A stretch of 14,025 nt of DNA, from assembly GCA_943328885.2 (NCBI GenBank), contig CALQBT020000019.1, positions 1 through 14,025 on the forward strand, written 5' to 3'. Numbering within the stretch: the first letter of the stretch is position 1; the number at the start of each line of letters is the position of its first letter. Positions 7,023 to 14,025 of the stretch are shown here, piece by piece. Both the position numbers and the translations under genes were made by a program. Below the pieces are notes generated by a model. The model was not told where the DNA came from and searched no databases. It saw only the letters and a list, made by a program, of their open reading frames with translations. This DNA is from Bordetella parapertussis (GTDB taxonomy: Bacteria > Pseudomonadota > Gammaproteobacteria > Burkholderiales > Burkholderiaceae_C).

Positions 7023-7769
7023 TCAATGCGTGCCTGGCGCGGGCGTCGCGTGGGTCAAGGCCAGGTGGCTCTTTTCCTTGAGTGTCATCAGGCGCTCGAT
7101 CTGGGCCAGCGAGATCAGCTGGGCGTAGATCGCCGGCAGATAGCGCTTCTTGCGCATTTCCAGGAAGCGGTCGTCTGACAGGTTGTTCAGGCGCTCTTCG
7201 TTGATGACGTAACAGCCCGCGATGTTCTTGATGCGGTCGTTGTCGCGCACACGCATGTTCAAGGGTGTGAACATATTGTTCTCAGCCAGGAACTTGGCGA
7301 ATTCGCGGGTCAGCGCGTCCATCTGCTGCAACTCTGAAAGGTAACGCTTGACGTTCTCGATCACCTGGGTGGGTTCGCCCTTGTCGTCGAACATCGCCGC
7401 ACCTTCGGTGTCGCTGACCAACTCGCTGCCTTCGTCGATGCAGACTGTGAACTGCCCTTCCTTGTCGGAGTTGGCCAGCGCGAACGGGTAGCGGCGGATG
7501 ATCGCCGGCACGTATGAGGCATCCCACTTGCCGGCTTCGCTGACAAACAGGTTCTCGCCGGCGTCCAGGCCGAGCAGGGCAACCGGGCGGAACTCGTCCT
7601 TTTCCTTGTCTTCCAGGAAGACGATCGGATACACCGCGGCGGCGCGGGAAAATTCGTGCACCGTCACATAGGCGATGTGGAACTTCGAGGCGAAACCGAA
7701 GCTGGTGATCTCGCGAATCTTCTTGCCGGCATGGCGATCGCGGTTGACGGGGACGACTTTTTCAAACAT
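7023..7769 (-). CDS. SapC family protein
   Basis: A 248-residue protein beginning MFEKVVPVNRDRHAGKKI, with YPIVFLEDKE, RPVALLGLDAGENLF and YVPAIIRRYPFAL, the conserved core of the SapC family (named after a Campylobacter surface-layer-associated locus). The C-terminal third carries LNNLSDDRFLEMRKKRYLPAIYAQLISL, also usual for the family. No signal peptide or membrane segment is visible, so it looks cytoplasmic. The biochemical function of the family is not established. I chose the ATG at 7769 because AAGGAG (7775-7780 on this strand) sits 5 bases before it; an ATG at 7790 lies upstream of that site. No TonB receptor, cupin or tryptophan-halogenase neighbours, which accompany sapC in some genomes, are present. 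It is convergent with dcd, and its upstream region is unusually structured. Confidence 0.85.
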   Translation of the reverse strand: MFEKVVPVNRDRHAGKKIREITSFGFASKFHIAYVTVHEFSRAAAVYPIVFLEDKEKDEFRPVALLGLDAGENLFVSEAGKWDASYVPAIIRRYPFALANSDKEGQFTVCIDEGSELVSDTEGAAMFDDKGEPTQVIENVKRYLSELQQMDALTREFAKFLAENNMFTPLNMRVRDNDRIKNIAGCYVINEERLNNLSDDRFLEMRKKRYLPAIYAQLISLAQIERLMTLKEKSHLALTHATPAPGTH

Positions 7770-7774
7770 GAAGA

Positions 7775-7780
7775 CTCCTT
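7775..7780 (-). promoter_or_regulatory. Ribosome binding site deciding the sapC start
   Basis: AAGGAG on the minus strand lies 5 bases before the ATG at 7769. It lies within codons 4-5 of the alternative longer reading, which argues against the start at 7790. Confidence 0.75.
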
Positions 7781-7798
7781 GGATTGACATCGAGGCAA

Positions 7799-7846
7799 GC
7801 TGATGCCGCCGAACTGGTTGCTGATGTGTGATCAGTTTCCATCAGC
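7799..7846. repeat. Three GCTGATG heptamers in the sapC leader
   Basis: GCTGATG occurs at 7799-7805 and 7820-7826 as a direct repeat and as its reverse complement CATCAGC at 7840-7846. The centres are 21 and 20 bp apart, about two helical turns. The second and third copies extend to an 8-bp inverted repeat (TGCTGATG/CATCAGCA) with a 13-base loop. This could be an operator or an RNA stem-loop in the sapC leader. Confidence 0.45.
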
Positions 7847-7861
7847 AGCGCTGCGGCGCAT

Positions 7862-7877
7862 TGCAAATACCTGGCCC
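7862..7877 (-). promoter_or_regulatory. Possible sigma-54 promoter of sapC
   Basis: On the minus strand GGGCCAGGTATTTGCA keeps the invariant GG-N10-GC core of -24/-12 promoters and matches TGGCACGNNNNTTGCA at 9 of 12 fixed positions. It would start transcription near 7851, about 82 bases before the sapC start. No good sigma-70 element was seen in the same stretch. One match of this quality can occur by chance. Confidence 0.3.
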
Positions 7878-7926
7878 TGCTAGGCGCAGTGTCTACGAAT
7901 CCGAAGCAATCAAGGTGAAACGATCT

Positions 7927-7958
7927 CGCAAAATGCGTAGAAGATTTTTTTCGCATTT
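7927..7958. repeat. AT-rich inverted repeats with TGCG/CGCA arms
   Basis: AAATGCG (7931-7937) and CGCATTT (7952-7958) form a perfect 7-bp inverted repeat around a T-rich 14-base centre. CGCA-AAA-TGCG (7927-7937) is a second, overlapping palindrome. They lie about 76-107 bases upstream of the start expected from the sigma-54-like element, where an enhancer-binding activator would sit. Confidence 0.4.
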
Positions 7959-8124
7959 GACTCACCAAGATGCCTGGACGTTGACTGGACATGATGATGG
8001 CTGAAGTCCGAAGCGCCCCGGGCGTTCGGGCCGACGCCTTCAACCGGCGGCGGGTCAGCGGGTTGGCTGGCGCAGCGCGAGCGCATGGTGAGATCGCTTC
8101 ACAGGGGCTGCTGCACAGGCCAGG

Positions 8125-11040
8125 TCATCGCCGGGTCATCTCTGGCAGCAAGGATCCAGGCGTGGCCTGTCGCAGCGTGGCGACCAAGGCCTGCAGCCTT
8201 TGGCGCTGCGCAGGTGTCGCGCCGCGTTGGCGCAGCGCGGCGGGTAGCCAGCTGCTGGGAGGGCCGGCGTCGGCGCTGGCGCGGCCTTCGAGCGTGTCCT
8301 TGAGCGTGCGCAGTTTGAGCTGGCGCCTGGCATCTTGCTGCTCGGGCGTTGCCGGCAGGTCGAGTGCAGTCTCCAGTTGCAGCAGCAGGTCGTCGAACGC
8401 TGGCTCGGCCAGTGGGCCTGAGGCTGCCAACGGGGTCGACCAGCGCTGGGCCATCGCTTGTTCCCAGATCGCGGGCAATGCACCCAGGGCGGCCCAGCGC
8501 CGGGCTGAGTCGTCGCAGGCGCCTGACTCGCACTCCTCGCACAGTGCGAGCTTGGCGGCCAAGCTGTCGCATTCGGTCTGCCAGCGGGCCCGGCCCAGTT
8601 CGATCAGGCGCTGCACGGCCAGCGCGCGGGCATCGCGAAAACGCGTCTCGAGCGCGTGGGCTGCGGCTGGCGGTACGTCAGCGGCCTGGCGCCAAGCGCG
8701 GTCGACCTCGGCCAGCGTGCGGCTGGCGTTGGTCTCGTCATCGAGGGTCTCCAGACGCGCCAGCAGCGCCTGGCGCTGTGCCAACTGGGCGGCCAGTTCA
8801 GCGTCACGGGCGTTGAAAGCTGCCGCGCGCTGCGCGAACACCGCGTCGCAAGCTGATTTGAAGCGGGTCCAGAGTGCGTTTTCGACACCGCGCGCCAGCG
8901 GCAGCGTGCGCGCCTGTTGCTGCCAATGCGCCTGCAATTCGCGCAGGCGTTGGTTGGCGTCGCGCGCAGCAGGGTTGGCGACAAGCTCTTGCGCCAAGGC
9001 TTGGGCGCGGGCGATCAAGTCTTCGCGCACCGCCTCTGCCGCTTGACGGGCTTGTTGCAGCGGCAACTCGATGCGGGCCAGGCTGTCGCGCATGGCTTGC
9101 AAAAGTGCAGCGCGCGCAGCCGGTGGCACGGTGTGGTCTACCGGTCCAAGCTGGCGCCAGGCATGGTGGAAGCGGTCCAGCGTGCGCAGCGGCTCTTTCC
9201 AATCGAAGCCGCCGTCGACCGGCACATCGGGCAGTGCTTGCAGCGTCGCTAGCAAGGCCTGGCGGGCTGCAAGATTTTCTTCGCGCGCGGCTTGCAAAGC
9301 TGCGCGCTGGACGGCTACTGGCCGGTACGCTGCCTCGAGGGCAGCGTCGAAGCGCTGCCACAGCGGCTGCTGGGCCGCAGCGCCAAGGCGGTCGAGCTCT
9401 TTCCAGCGCAGGCGCAGGGCGTGGATCGCTTCGGCGTGAATCTTCAGATTCAGCCTGGTGCCGGGCTTGGTGACGCGATCAGCGTCAGTGGGCGCTGCGC
9501 TGGACAACTCGCGCTGAACATCGTTGGCGGCGAGTGGTGACACGGATGCGATCGTCGTATCTTGTGCATCGACTGCGGCTTCGCCTGGGTCTGACGCTGC
9601 GGGGAGGGCATCGGTCGAGACGATCGACGACAGGCCGGTTGGCTCCGAAGGCCTGGTGTCTTCAGCACGCACCACCCGCTCGCCTGTGGCCGCCAGCGTC
9701 AGCTTGGCCAGGCCCTCGGCTTCAGCAAGCAGACTCTCTCGGGCCAGCCCACCACCCCACTGTTGCCAGTCCATCAGCCGCGAGCGCTCGGCGTGCAAGG
9801 CCTGGCGGCGAGCGCGCAGTGCATCGCCCAGTTGCACGCTGGGCAGCGCCGCCAGTGCAGCGTCGGCTGCCTGCAAGGCCTGTTGCATGACATCGATTTC
9901 GTCTTCGGCCAGCGCGGTCTCGGCCTGCAGCAGCAGCGCTTGGAATCCCCGCAGCCTGTCGTCACTGTCTGGCCTGGGCTTGTGCACGGCGGCAGGCTTG
10001 GCAGCGCGAGCCGGCGCGGGCTGTTGGGCGAGCAGCCACTGCTCAAAACGGCGGTCCAGCGCACTGGTCAGGGTGCCATCGGCCAAGGCGGGCATGGCCT
10101 GCCAGTGCTGAGTCGGTGTCTGGGCCTGCGTCCTGGAGGCGTCAAGCTGCGTCGCGATGGCTGCCTCGCTGACCTGGCTTGATGTATCGGTCAGCGCCTG
10201 GGTTGCAGCCTGGGTTGCAGCCTGGGCGGGAGGTTGGTCAAGCTCGGCGAGCCAAGCCAGTCGAGCTTCCACCAGCACTGCGGTTTGCACTGCCGCAGCC
10301 AGGGTCTGGGCCAGCAAAGTGGCCGTTGCTGCCTTGGGGGCCAGCTCGTGTATCGCCAGGGCTGCCTGGCAGGTCTGGTCGGTGTCGCCCGGCATGCCGC
10401 AGGCGGCAGCTTGGGCGCAGGCTTGATGCAAATCGGTCACGGCGCGCGTGGCCTCAGCCGTCCAGCGCTGCAGGCGTTGCTGCTGTTCGGCGCTGTCGCG
10501 CATCGCGGCATCCAGGCCTTGGCGTAGGTCCTTGAAACGGCTCAGCTGATCGGCTTCCAGCCGGCTGGCGTCCAATGCATCCCAGTCGCGGTCGATCGCC
10601 ACAAGATGGTTGAGTGCCACCGCCTGCGGGTCGCTCAAGCCGGCCAGCGCCGCGATCAACGTTTGGGCTTTGGCGCGCGACTCGCGCTGTGCCACCGCCG
10701 CTTCGAGCCGGCGTTTGGCCTCGCTGTGGACCCGTCGGTCGTGGTTGCGGAACTCGCGCTCGGCCAGGCGCAGAGCGTCTTCACCTGCCAGCAGTGCGAC
10801 TGCGGCGAGCTTGATGTCGAGCGAGGGCGATCCGATCGCCACTGCCAGCAGCGCTGAATCGTCGCCTTGCGCCAGGGTCAGTCTGGGGCTCCACAAGGCT
10901 TTGTCGGCTTCTATTTTTTGGGCCCTGATCTCGGCCTTGGAGGGCCCCGCAGGTAGGAGCTTCTGGGTGGGCTGCGCGGCAGCAGGAGTCGCTTTCGGTG
11001 CGCCAGGGACGCCGCGTTTCTTGAAGAGCCAGCTCAGCAT
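8125..11040 (-). CDS. DUF349 domain-containing protein
   Basis: A complete 971-residue, Ala/Gln/Leu/Arg-rich, mostly helical protein. After MLSWLFKKRG and a Pro/Ala linker, residues 50-130 resemble helical-repeat (HEAT-like) packing. DWQQWGG..RESLLAEAEGLA (424-445) is a segment usual in DUF349 proteins. From about 530 to 830 I see repeated units with a Trp-containing helix, sometimes followed by LWxRF: WKELDRLG..LWQRF (546-564), HHAWRQLG (625-632), HWQQQ..LWTRF (705-727), RAWRQ (781-785). Residues 455-525 look like a flexible linker, and long stretches could form coiled coils. No signal peptide or membrane helix is evident. The role of DUF349 is not established. No clear ribosome site precedes the ATG, but the N-terminal MLSWLFKK pattern is typical. 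C824, C834, C837 and C842 cluster near the C-terminus. It lies 281 bases downstream of the decarboxylase-family gene on the same strand. Confidence 0.85.
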   Translation of the reverse strand: MLSWLFKKRGVPGAPKATPAAAQPTQKLLPAGPSKAEIRAQKIEADKALWSPRLTLAQGDDSALLAVAIGSPSLDIKLAAVALLAGEDALRLAEREFRNHDRRVHSEAKRRLEAAVAQRESRAKAQTLIAALAGLSDPQAVALNHLVAIDRDWDALDASRLEADQLSRFKDLRQGLDAAMRDSAEQQQRLQRWTAEATRAVTDLHQACAQAAACGMPGDTDQTCQAALAIHELAPKAATATLLAQTLAAAVQTAVLVEARLAWLAELDQPPAQAATQAATQALTDTSSQVSEAAIATQLDASRTQAQTPTQHWQAMPALADGTLTSALDRRFEQWLLAQQPAPARAAKPAAVHKPRPDSDDRLRGFQALLLQAETALAEDEIDVMQQALQAADAALAALPSVQLGDALRARRQALHAERSRLMDWQQWGGGLARESLLAEAEGLAKLTLAATGERVVRAEDTRPSEPTGLSSIVSTDALPAASDPGEAAVDAQDTTIASVSPLAANDVQRELSSAAPTDADRVTKPGTRLNLKIHAEAIHALRLRWKELDRLGAAAQQPLWQRFDAALEAAYRPVAVQRAALQAAREENLAARQALLATLQALPDVPVDGGFDWKEPLRTLDRFHHAWRQLGPVDHTVPPAARAALLQAMRDSLARIELPLQQARQAAEAVREDLIARAQALAQELVANPAARDANQRLRELQAHWQQQARTLPLARGVENALWTRFKSACDAVFAQRAAAFNARDAELAAQLAQRQALLARLETLDDETNASRTLAEVDRAWRQAADVPPAAAHALETRFRDARALAVQRLIELGRARWQTECDSLAAKLALCEECESGACDDSARRWAALGALPAIWEQAMAQRWSTPLAASGPLAEPAFDDLLLQLETALDLPATPEQQDARRQLKLRTLKDTLEGRASADAGPPSSWLPAALRQRGATPAQRQRLQALVATLRQATPGSLLPEMTRR
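10201..10224 (-). repeat. Twelve-base tandem repeat inside the DUF349 gene
   Basis: GGTTGCAGCCTG occurs twice in tandem. It encodes the repeated AATQ near residues 274-281, in an Ala/Gln-rich linker where length changes should be tolerated. Confidence 0.7.
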
Positions 11041-11290
11041 GGGGTCGCGGTGCGAGGCACCGACCAGGTCGGTAGAACGGATGAAGGCGGGGCGGTCGCC
11101 GGCGCTGCGCGCAGTGTAGGTGCAGTGCGATCAGGCCGATCCGCGCGCTCCTGGGTTGGAACTTGTAGCCGGCGCCAGCGTGCGGGCTGTCATCCAGCCC
11201 AGCAGCGGAGGGTCGAGCAAGAAAGCGTCGAATGAGGGCTGCGCCAGCGCGGCGACATCTTGCGTTGCGCCGGACTTGGCAGCCCACATC

Positions 11291-11306
11291 CACGCATCGC
11301 TGCGTG
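11291..11306 (-). repeat. Hairpin downstream of the decarboxylase-family gene
   Basis: CACGCA (11291-11296) and TGCGTG (11301-11306) form a perfect 6-bp stem with a TCGC loop (plus-strand reading), 15 bases past the stop at 11322. No T-tract follows on the minus strand. The remaining gap up to 11041 shows no gene and no convincing promoter for the DUF349 gene. Confidence 0.35.
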
Positions 11307-11321
11307 CATTGCGCCGCGCTG

Positions 11322-11858
11322 TCAGGGCTCGAGCCGCATCGTCACGAGAATGCGCGCGACCATGTTGTAGGCCGCGATCACGCCCACCAGCTCGAACATT
11401 TTCTGATCGCTGCCGAGCACGGCGCGGGCACGGGCGAAGGTGGCGTCACTGACCTTGACCTGGCGCGTCATCTCGACCACCAGTGCGAGCGCGGCTTGTT
11501 GGTCGGGGTCGAACAAGGGATTGGTGGCGAGCGCGCTGTCCTCGCCCAAGCGGCGCAGCGCGGCCAATTGCGCCGGGCTGCCGCCGGCTGCCAGGTAGAG
11601 CGGCGCATGGTGGTGGAGCTCGAACTCGGCGCCGGTCAGCGCCGCGACGCCGCACATCGCCAGCTCTCGCAGCAGCGGGGGTAGGTCCAGCGAGCCACGA
11701 ACCCGGCCTATCAATTCGCCCCAACCGGTGGCAAACGCCGGGCTGTGCAGCAGCAAGCGGTCTAGGTCCGTCAAGTCGCCGCCTCGGCGCTTGCGGATCG
11801 AGGCCACCAGATCGGGCGGGCCGACCTGGTCGTTGCTGAGCAAGGGAAGTCGGGTCAT
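11322..11858 (-). CDS. Carboxymuconolactone decarboxylase (CMD) family protein
   Basis: A complete 178-residue helical protein of the CMD/AhpD superfamily. GAEFELHHHAPLYLAAG (77-93) corresponds to the usual AExExxxHxxxAxxxG helix, with E80 and H84 in the conserved positions. The C-terminal FELVGVIAAYNMVARIL is typical of the fold. The AhpD CxxC pair is absent, so thiol-peroxidase activity of the AhpD kind is unlikely. True gamma-carboxymuconolactone decarboxylation is not supported either, since no protocatechuate-pathway genes are nearby. Many members of this subgroup are uncharacterised. AGGA lies 6 bases before the ATG and supports the start. It follows dnaJ by only 38 bases on the same strand and may be co-transcribed with dnaK-dnaJ. 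Confidence 0.85.
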   Translation of the reverse strand: MTRLPLLSNDQVGPPDLVASIRKRRGGDLTDLDRLLLHSPAFATGWGELIGRVRGSLDLPPLLRELAMCGVAALTGAEFELHHHAPLYLAAGGSPAQLAALRRLGEDSALATNPLFDPDQQAALALVVEMTRQVKVSDATFARARAVLGSDQKMFELVGVIAAYNMVARILVTMRLEP

Positions 11859-11896
11859 CTGCAGTCCTGGTTGCGGCGGGCGAGGCAGTGTTGAGG

Positions 11897-13036
11897 CTAT
11901 TTGAACAAGTCCTTGACCCGGTCGGTCCAGCTCTTGGCATTGGGCGAATGTTTCTCGCCGCCTTTCTTCAGCGCCTCATCTAACTCCTTGAGCAGCTTGC
12001 GCTGGTGCTCGGTGAGTTTGACGGGCGTCTCCACCGAGACATGGGCGTAGAGGTCGCCGGGATAGCTCGAGCGAAGGCCTTTGATGCCCTTGCCGCCCAG
12101 CCGGAAGGTCTTGCCATGCTGGGTGCCTTCGGGCAACTCGATTTCGGCCTTGCCGGCCAGCGTGGGCACTTCGATTGACCCACCCAGCGCGACGGTGGTG
12201 AACGACACTGGCACGGTGCAGTGCAGGTCGTCGCCATCGCGCTCGAAGAGGTCGTGGTCCTTGATGCGGATCTCGATGTAGAGGTCGCCTGCCGGACCGC
12301 CGTTGGTACCCGGTTCGCCATTGCCGGCCGAGCGGATGCGCATGCCTTCGCCGATACCGCCGGGGATCTTGACCTCGAGCGTCTTTTGGCGCTTGATCTT
12401 GCCCGCACCGTTGCAGGTGGTACAGGGTTCCGGAATGATCTTGCCGCTGCCGTGGCAGTGTGGACAGGTCTGCTGGATGCTGAAAAAACCCTGGCGCATG
12501 TGCACAGTGCCGGCGCCGTTGCAGGTGCTGCAGGTCTTGGCGCTGGTGCCGGGCTTGGCGCCGGTGCCGTGGCAGGTGTCGCAACTCTCCCAGCTCGGGA
12601 TGCGGATCTGCGCATCCTTGCCTCGCGCAGCTTCCTCGAGTGTGATCTCCATCGCATAGCTCAGGTCGGCGCCACGAAAGACTTGCTGCCCACCGCCGCC
12701 ACCGCGGCGGCCGCCGCCGTTGAAGATGTCGCCGAAGATGTCACCAAAGGCCTCGGCGAAACCGCCCATGCCCTCAGCGCCTGGACCGCCCCGGTTGGGA
12801 TCGACGCCGGCGTGGCCATGTTGGTCGTAGGCCGCGCGCTTCTTCGGATCCGAGAGCATCTCGTAGGCCTCCTTGGCCTCCTTGAACTTTTCTTCGGACT
12901 TCTTCGCGTCGTCGCCTTCACCCTGGTTGCGGTCCGGGTGGTGCTTCATGGCCAGCTTGCGGTAGGCCTTTTTGATGTCGTCATCGGCGGCGTTCTTGGG
13001 CACGCCGAGGATGTCGTAGAAATCGCGCTTGGCCAT
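11897..13036 (-). CDS. dnaJ: Molecular chaperone DnaJ (Hsp40)
   Basis: A complete 379-residue class A DnaJ, the usual length. It holds the J domain (1-70) with HPD at 33-35, a Gly/Phe-rich region (about 75-118), and four zinc-binding CxxCxGxG repeats (C152/C155, C169/C172, C191/C194, C205/C208). The last two repeats read CPHCHGSG and CTTCNGAG. The C-terminal beta-sandwich domains follow. DnaJ delivers unfolded clients to DnaK and stimulates its ATPase, with GrpE as exchange factor, in the cytoplasm. All known functional residues are present. The gene follows dnaK by 112 bases on the same strand; that gap carries a terminator-like structure. The ribosome site before the ATG is weak (GAG about 10 bases upstream), which with the hairpin suggests lower DnaJ than DnaK output. 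Confidence 0.98.
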   Translation of the reverse strand: MAKRDFYDILGVPKNAADDDIKKAYRKLAMKHHPDRNQGEGDDAKKSEEKFKEAKEAYEMLSDPKKRAAYDQHGHAGVDPNRGGPGAEGMGGFAEAFGDIFGDIFNGGGRRGGGGGQQVFRGADLSYAMEITLEEAARGKDAQIRIPSWESCDTCHGTGAKPGTSAKTCSTCNGAGTVHMRQGFFSIQQTCPHCHGSGKIIPEPCTTCNGAGKIKRQKTLEVKIPGGIGEGMRIRSAGNGEPGTNGGPAGDLYIEIRIKDHDLFERDGDDLHCTVPVSFTTVALGGSIEVPTLAGKAEIELPEGTQHGKTFRLGGKGIKGLRSSYPGDLYAHVSVETPVKLTEHQRKLLKELDEALKKGGEKHSPNAKSWTDRVKDLFK

Positions 13037-13054
13037 GGATCAATCTCGGACTTG

Positions 13055-13113
13055 AAAAACTAAACCGCCGCGTTGAGGGACAGGCTGTGTGGGCTGTCAC
13101 CCCGAACGCGGCG
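13055..13113 (-). terminator. Attenuator-like hairpin with T-tract between dnaK and dnaJ
   Basis: CGCCGCGTT (13066-13074) and AACGCGGCG (13105-13113) form a perfect 9-bp stem. Inside it GACAG (13079-13083) and CTGTC (13094-13098) add a second stem. On the minus strand the stem is followed directly by GTTTAGTTTTTC, a T-rich tract ending 18 bases before the dnaJ start. This has the form of an intrinsic terminator placed inside an operon, so partial termination is the likely effect. Confidence 0.55.
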
Positions 13114-13122
13114 AAATGCAGA

Positions 13123-13141
13123 CGCAGCCTCAAGGGCTGCG
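13123..13141 (-). repeat. Hairpin just after the dnaK stop codon
   Basis: CGCAGCC (13123-13129) and GGCTGCG (13135-13141) form a perfect 7-bp stem with a 5-base loop, 7 bases past the dnaK stop at 13149. There is no clear T-tract. It may shield the dnaK transcript from 3' exonucleases once the message is cut or terminated. Confidence 0.5.
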
Positions 13142-13148
13142 GCCCCTA

Positions 13149-14025
13149 TCACTTCTTGACTTCCTTGAATTCGGCGTCGACCACATTGTCGTCGGCCGCG
13201 GCCTTCGGCGCTGCGCCAGGCGCTTCTGTGCCTGCAGGGCCACCCGCTGCGGCTGCCGCAGCAGCTTGTTCGGCGTACATCTTCTCGCCCAGCTTCTGGC
13301 TTACCGTCATCAGGGCTTCGGTCTTGGCGTCGATCGTCGCCTTGTCTTCGCTCTTGATCGCTTCCTCGGCATCCTTGAGCGCAACCTCGATTTTCTCCTT
13401 CTCGCCGGCGTCGAGCTTGTCGCCGTATTCGGTCAGGCTCTTCTTGACGCTGTGTACGCTGGCTTCGCCCTGGTTGCGGGCCTGGACCAGTTCGAGCTTT
13501 TTCTTGTCGTCGGCAGCATTGAGCTCGGCGTCTTTCACCATCTGCTGGATCTCGGCTTCGGTGAGGCCGGAGTTGGCCTTGATGGTGATCTTGTTCTCCT
13601 TGCCGGTGCCCTTGTCTTTGGCGCCGACGTGCAGGATGCCGTTGGCGTCGATGTCGAACGACACTTCGATCTGCGGCGTGCCACGGGCGGATGGCGGAAT
13701 GCCTTCGAGGTTGAACTCGCCCAGCATCTTGTTGCCGGCGGCGATTTCACGTTCGCCCTGGAACACCTTGATCGTGACCGCCGGCTGACCGTCTTCTGCG
13801 GTGGAAAAAGTTTGCGCGAACTTGGTTGGAATGGTGGTGTTTTTGGTGATCATCTTGGTCATCACGCCACCCATGGTTTCAATGCCCAAAGACAAGGGGG
13901 TCACGTCGAGCAGCAGCACATCGGTGCGGTCGCCAGATAAAACTTGACCTTGAATCGCAGCGCCTACGGCCACGGCTTCGTCAGGGTTGACGTCCTTACG
14001 CGGCTCTTTGCCGAAGAACTCTTTC
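13149..14025 (-). CDS. dnaK: Molecular chaperone DnaK (Hsp70), C-terminal part only
   Basis: The last 291 codons of dnaK; the gene begins right of the window. The piece starts at [23 protein letters not shown], the end of the ATPase domain, continues through the conserved interdomain linker ([16 protein letters not shown]), the substrate-binding beta domain with [19 protein letters not shown], and the helical lid. It ends in an Ala/Gly-rich tail and [12 protein letters not shown], the normal C-terminus that contacts J-proteins. DnaK refolds client proteins in ATP-driven cycles with DnaJ and GrpE. Known residues in this part look intact. The promoter, which would show heat-shock sigma-32 or HrcA/CIRCE control, lies outside the window. 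Confidence 0.98.
   Translation of the reverse strand, partial: KEFFGKEPRKDVNPDEAVAVGAAIQGQVLSGDRTDVLLLDVTPLSLGIETMGGVMTKMITKNTTIPTKFAQTFSTAEDGQPAVTIKVFQGEREIAAGNKMLGEFNLEGIPPSARGTPQIEVSFDIDANGILHVGAKDKGTGKENKITIKANSGLTEAEIQQMVKDAELNAADDKKKLELVQARNQGEASVHSVKKSLTEYGDKLDAGEKEKIEVALKDAEEAIKSEDKATIDAKTEALMTVSQKLGEKMYAEQAAAAAAAGGPAGTEAPGAAPKAAADDNVVDAEFKEVKK

Larger units (their letters stand above)
7770..8124. other. Gene-free stretch between sapC and the DUF349 gene
   Basis: These 355 bases carry no convincing gene. From the sapC side they hold its ribosome site, three GCTGATG heptamers (7799-7846), a sigma-54-like element (7862-7877), an AT-rich patch with TGCG/CGCA inverted repeats (7927-7958), and about 165 unremarkable bases up to the end of the DUF349 gene. 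The AT-rich patch stands out against the GC-rich background. A possible 93-codon minus-strand ORF here needs a TTG start and matches nothing I recognise. Confidence 0.6.

Noticed and set aside
7762..8043. 93-codon minus-strand ORF upstream of sapC
   Set aside because: It needs a TTG start, overlaps the sapC start, has no ribosome site and resembles nothing known; the region reads better as regulatory DNA.
7991..9046. 351-codon plus-strand ORF over the DUF349 gene end
   Set aside because: Ser/Arg/Ala-rich translation typical of an antisense frame; the minus-strand frame shows family features.
11041..11321. Possible tRNA or small RNA gene in the gap before the DUF349 gene
   Set aside because: No TTCGA-type T-loop with matching arms or acceptor stem could be found on either strand; only a short hairpin is present.
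12221..13063. 280-codon plus-strand ORF opposite dnaJ
   Set aside because: dnaJ is unmistakable with HPD and four zinc motifs; the opposite frame shows only Val/Ala/Leu-rich antisense composition.

Overview
The window looks like a stretch of ordinary chromosome from a GC-rich beta-proteobacterium, most likely Burkholderiales (Comamonadaceae or the Rubrivivax/Leptothrix group). The reasons are the strong G/C third-position bias, a Bug-type (TctC-like) periplasmic solute receptor, a 189-residue dCTP deaminase of the beta-proteobacterial type, and a dnaK-dnaJ pair with a typical beta-proteobacterial C-terminus. This placement is inference from gene content; no marker gene fixes the genus.

Left part (1-3070, + strand): the last 60 codons of a NuoF-like (diaphorase/beta) subunit overlap by 4 bases the complete alpha subunit of an NAD-linked, molybdenum- or tungsten-dependent formate dehydrogenase. 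Together they would oxidise formate to CO2 and pass electrons through a chain of Fe-S clusters to NAD+. A hairpin with a short T-tract closes the unit. A nitroreductase-family flavoprotein (- strand) converges on it.

Middle part (3999-7769): a periplasmic Bug-family substrate-binding protein (-) and a D-threonine aldolase/DSD1-type PLP enzyme (+) are transcribed divergently. A strong hairpin follows the aldolase-like gene, then dcd (+) with a plausible sigma-70 promoter. A SapC-family protein (-) converges on dcd. The 355-base gene-free stretch upstream of sapC is the most structured non-coding DNA here: a sigma-54-like element, an AT-rich segment with TGCG/CGCA inverted repeats, and three copies of the heptamer GCTGATG about 21 bp apart.

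Right part (8125-14025, all - strand; transcription order is right to left): dnaK (its 3' 291 codons), dnaJ, a carboxymuconolactone decarboxylase-family gene, then a 971-codon DUF349 protein. The 112-base dnaK-dnaJ gap holds two hairpins. One is followed by a T-rich tract and looks like an attenuator that would lower dnaJ expression relative to dnaK.

I see no phage, insertion sequence, CRISPR, tRNA or rRNA, and no clearly new multi-gene system. The points most worth a second look are the dnaK-dnaJ attenuator-like structure, the layered sites upstream of sapC, and sequence deviations in the formate dehydrogenase, the Bug receptor and the DUF349 protein.
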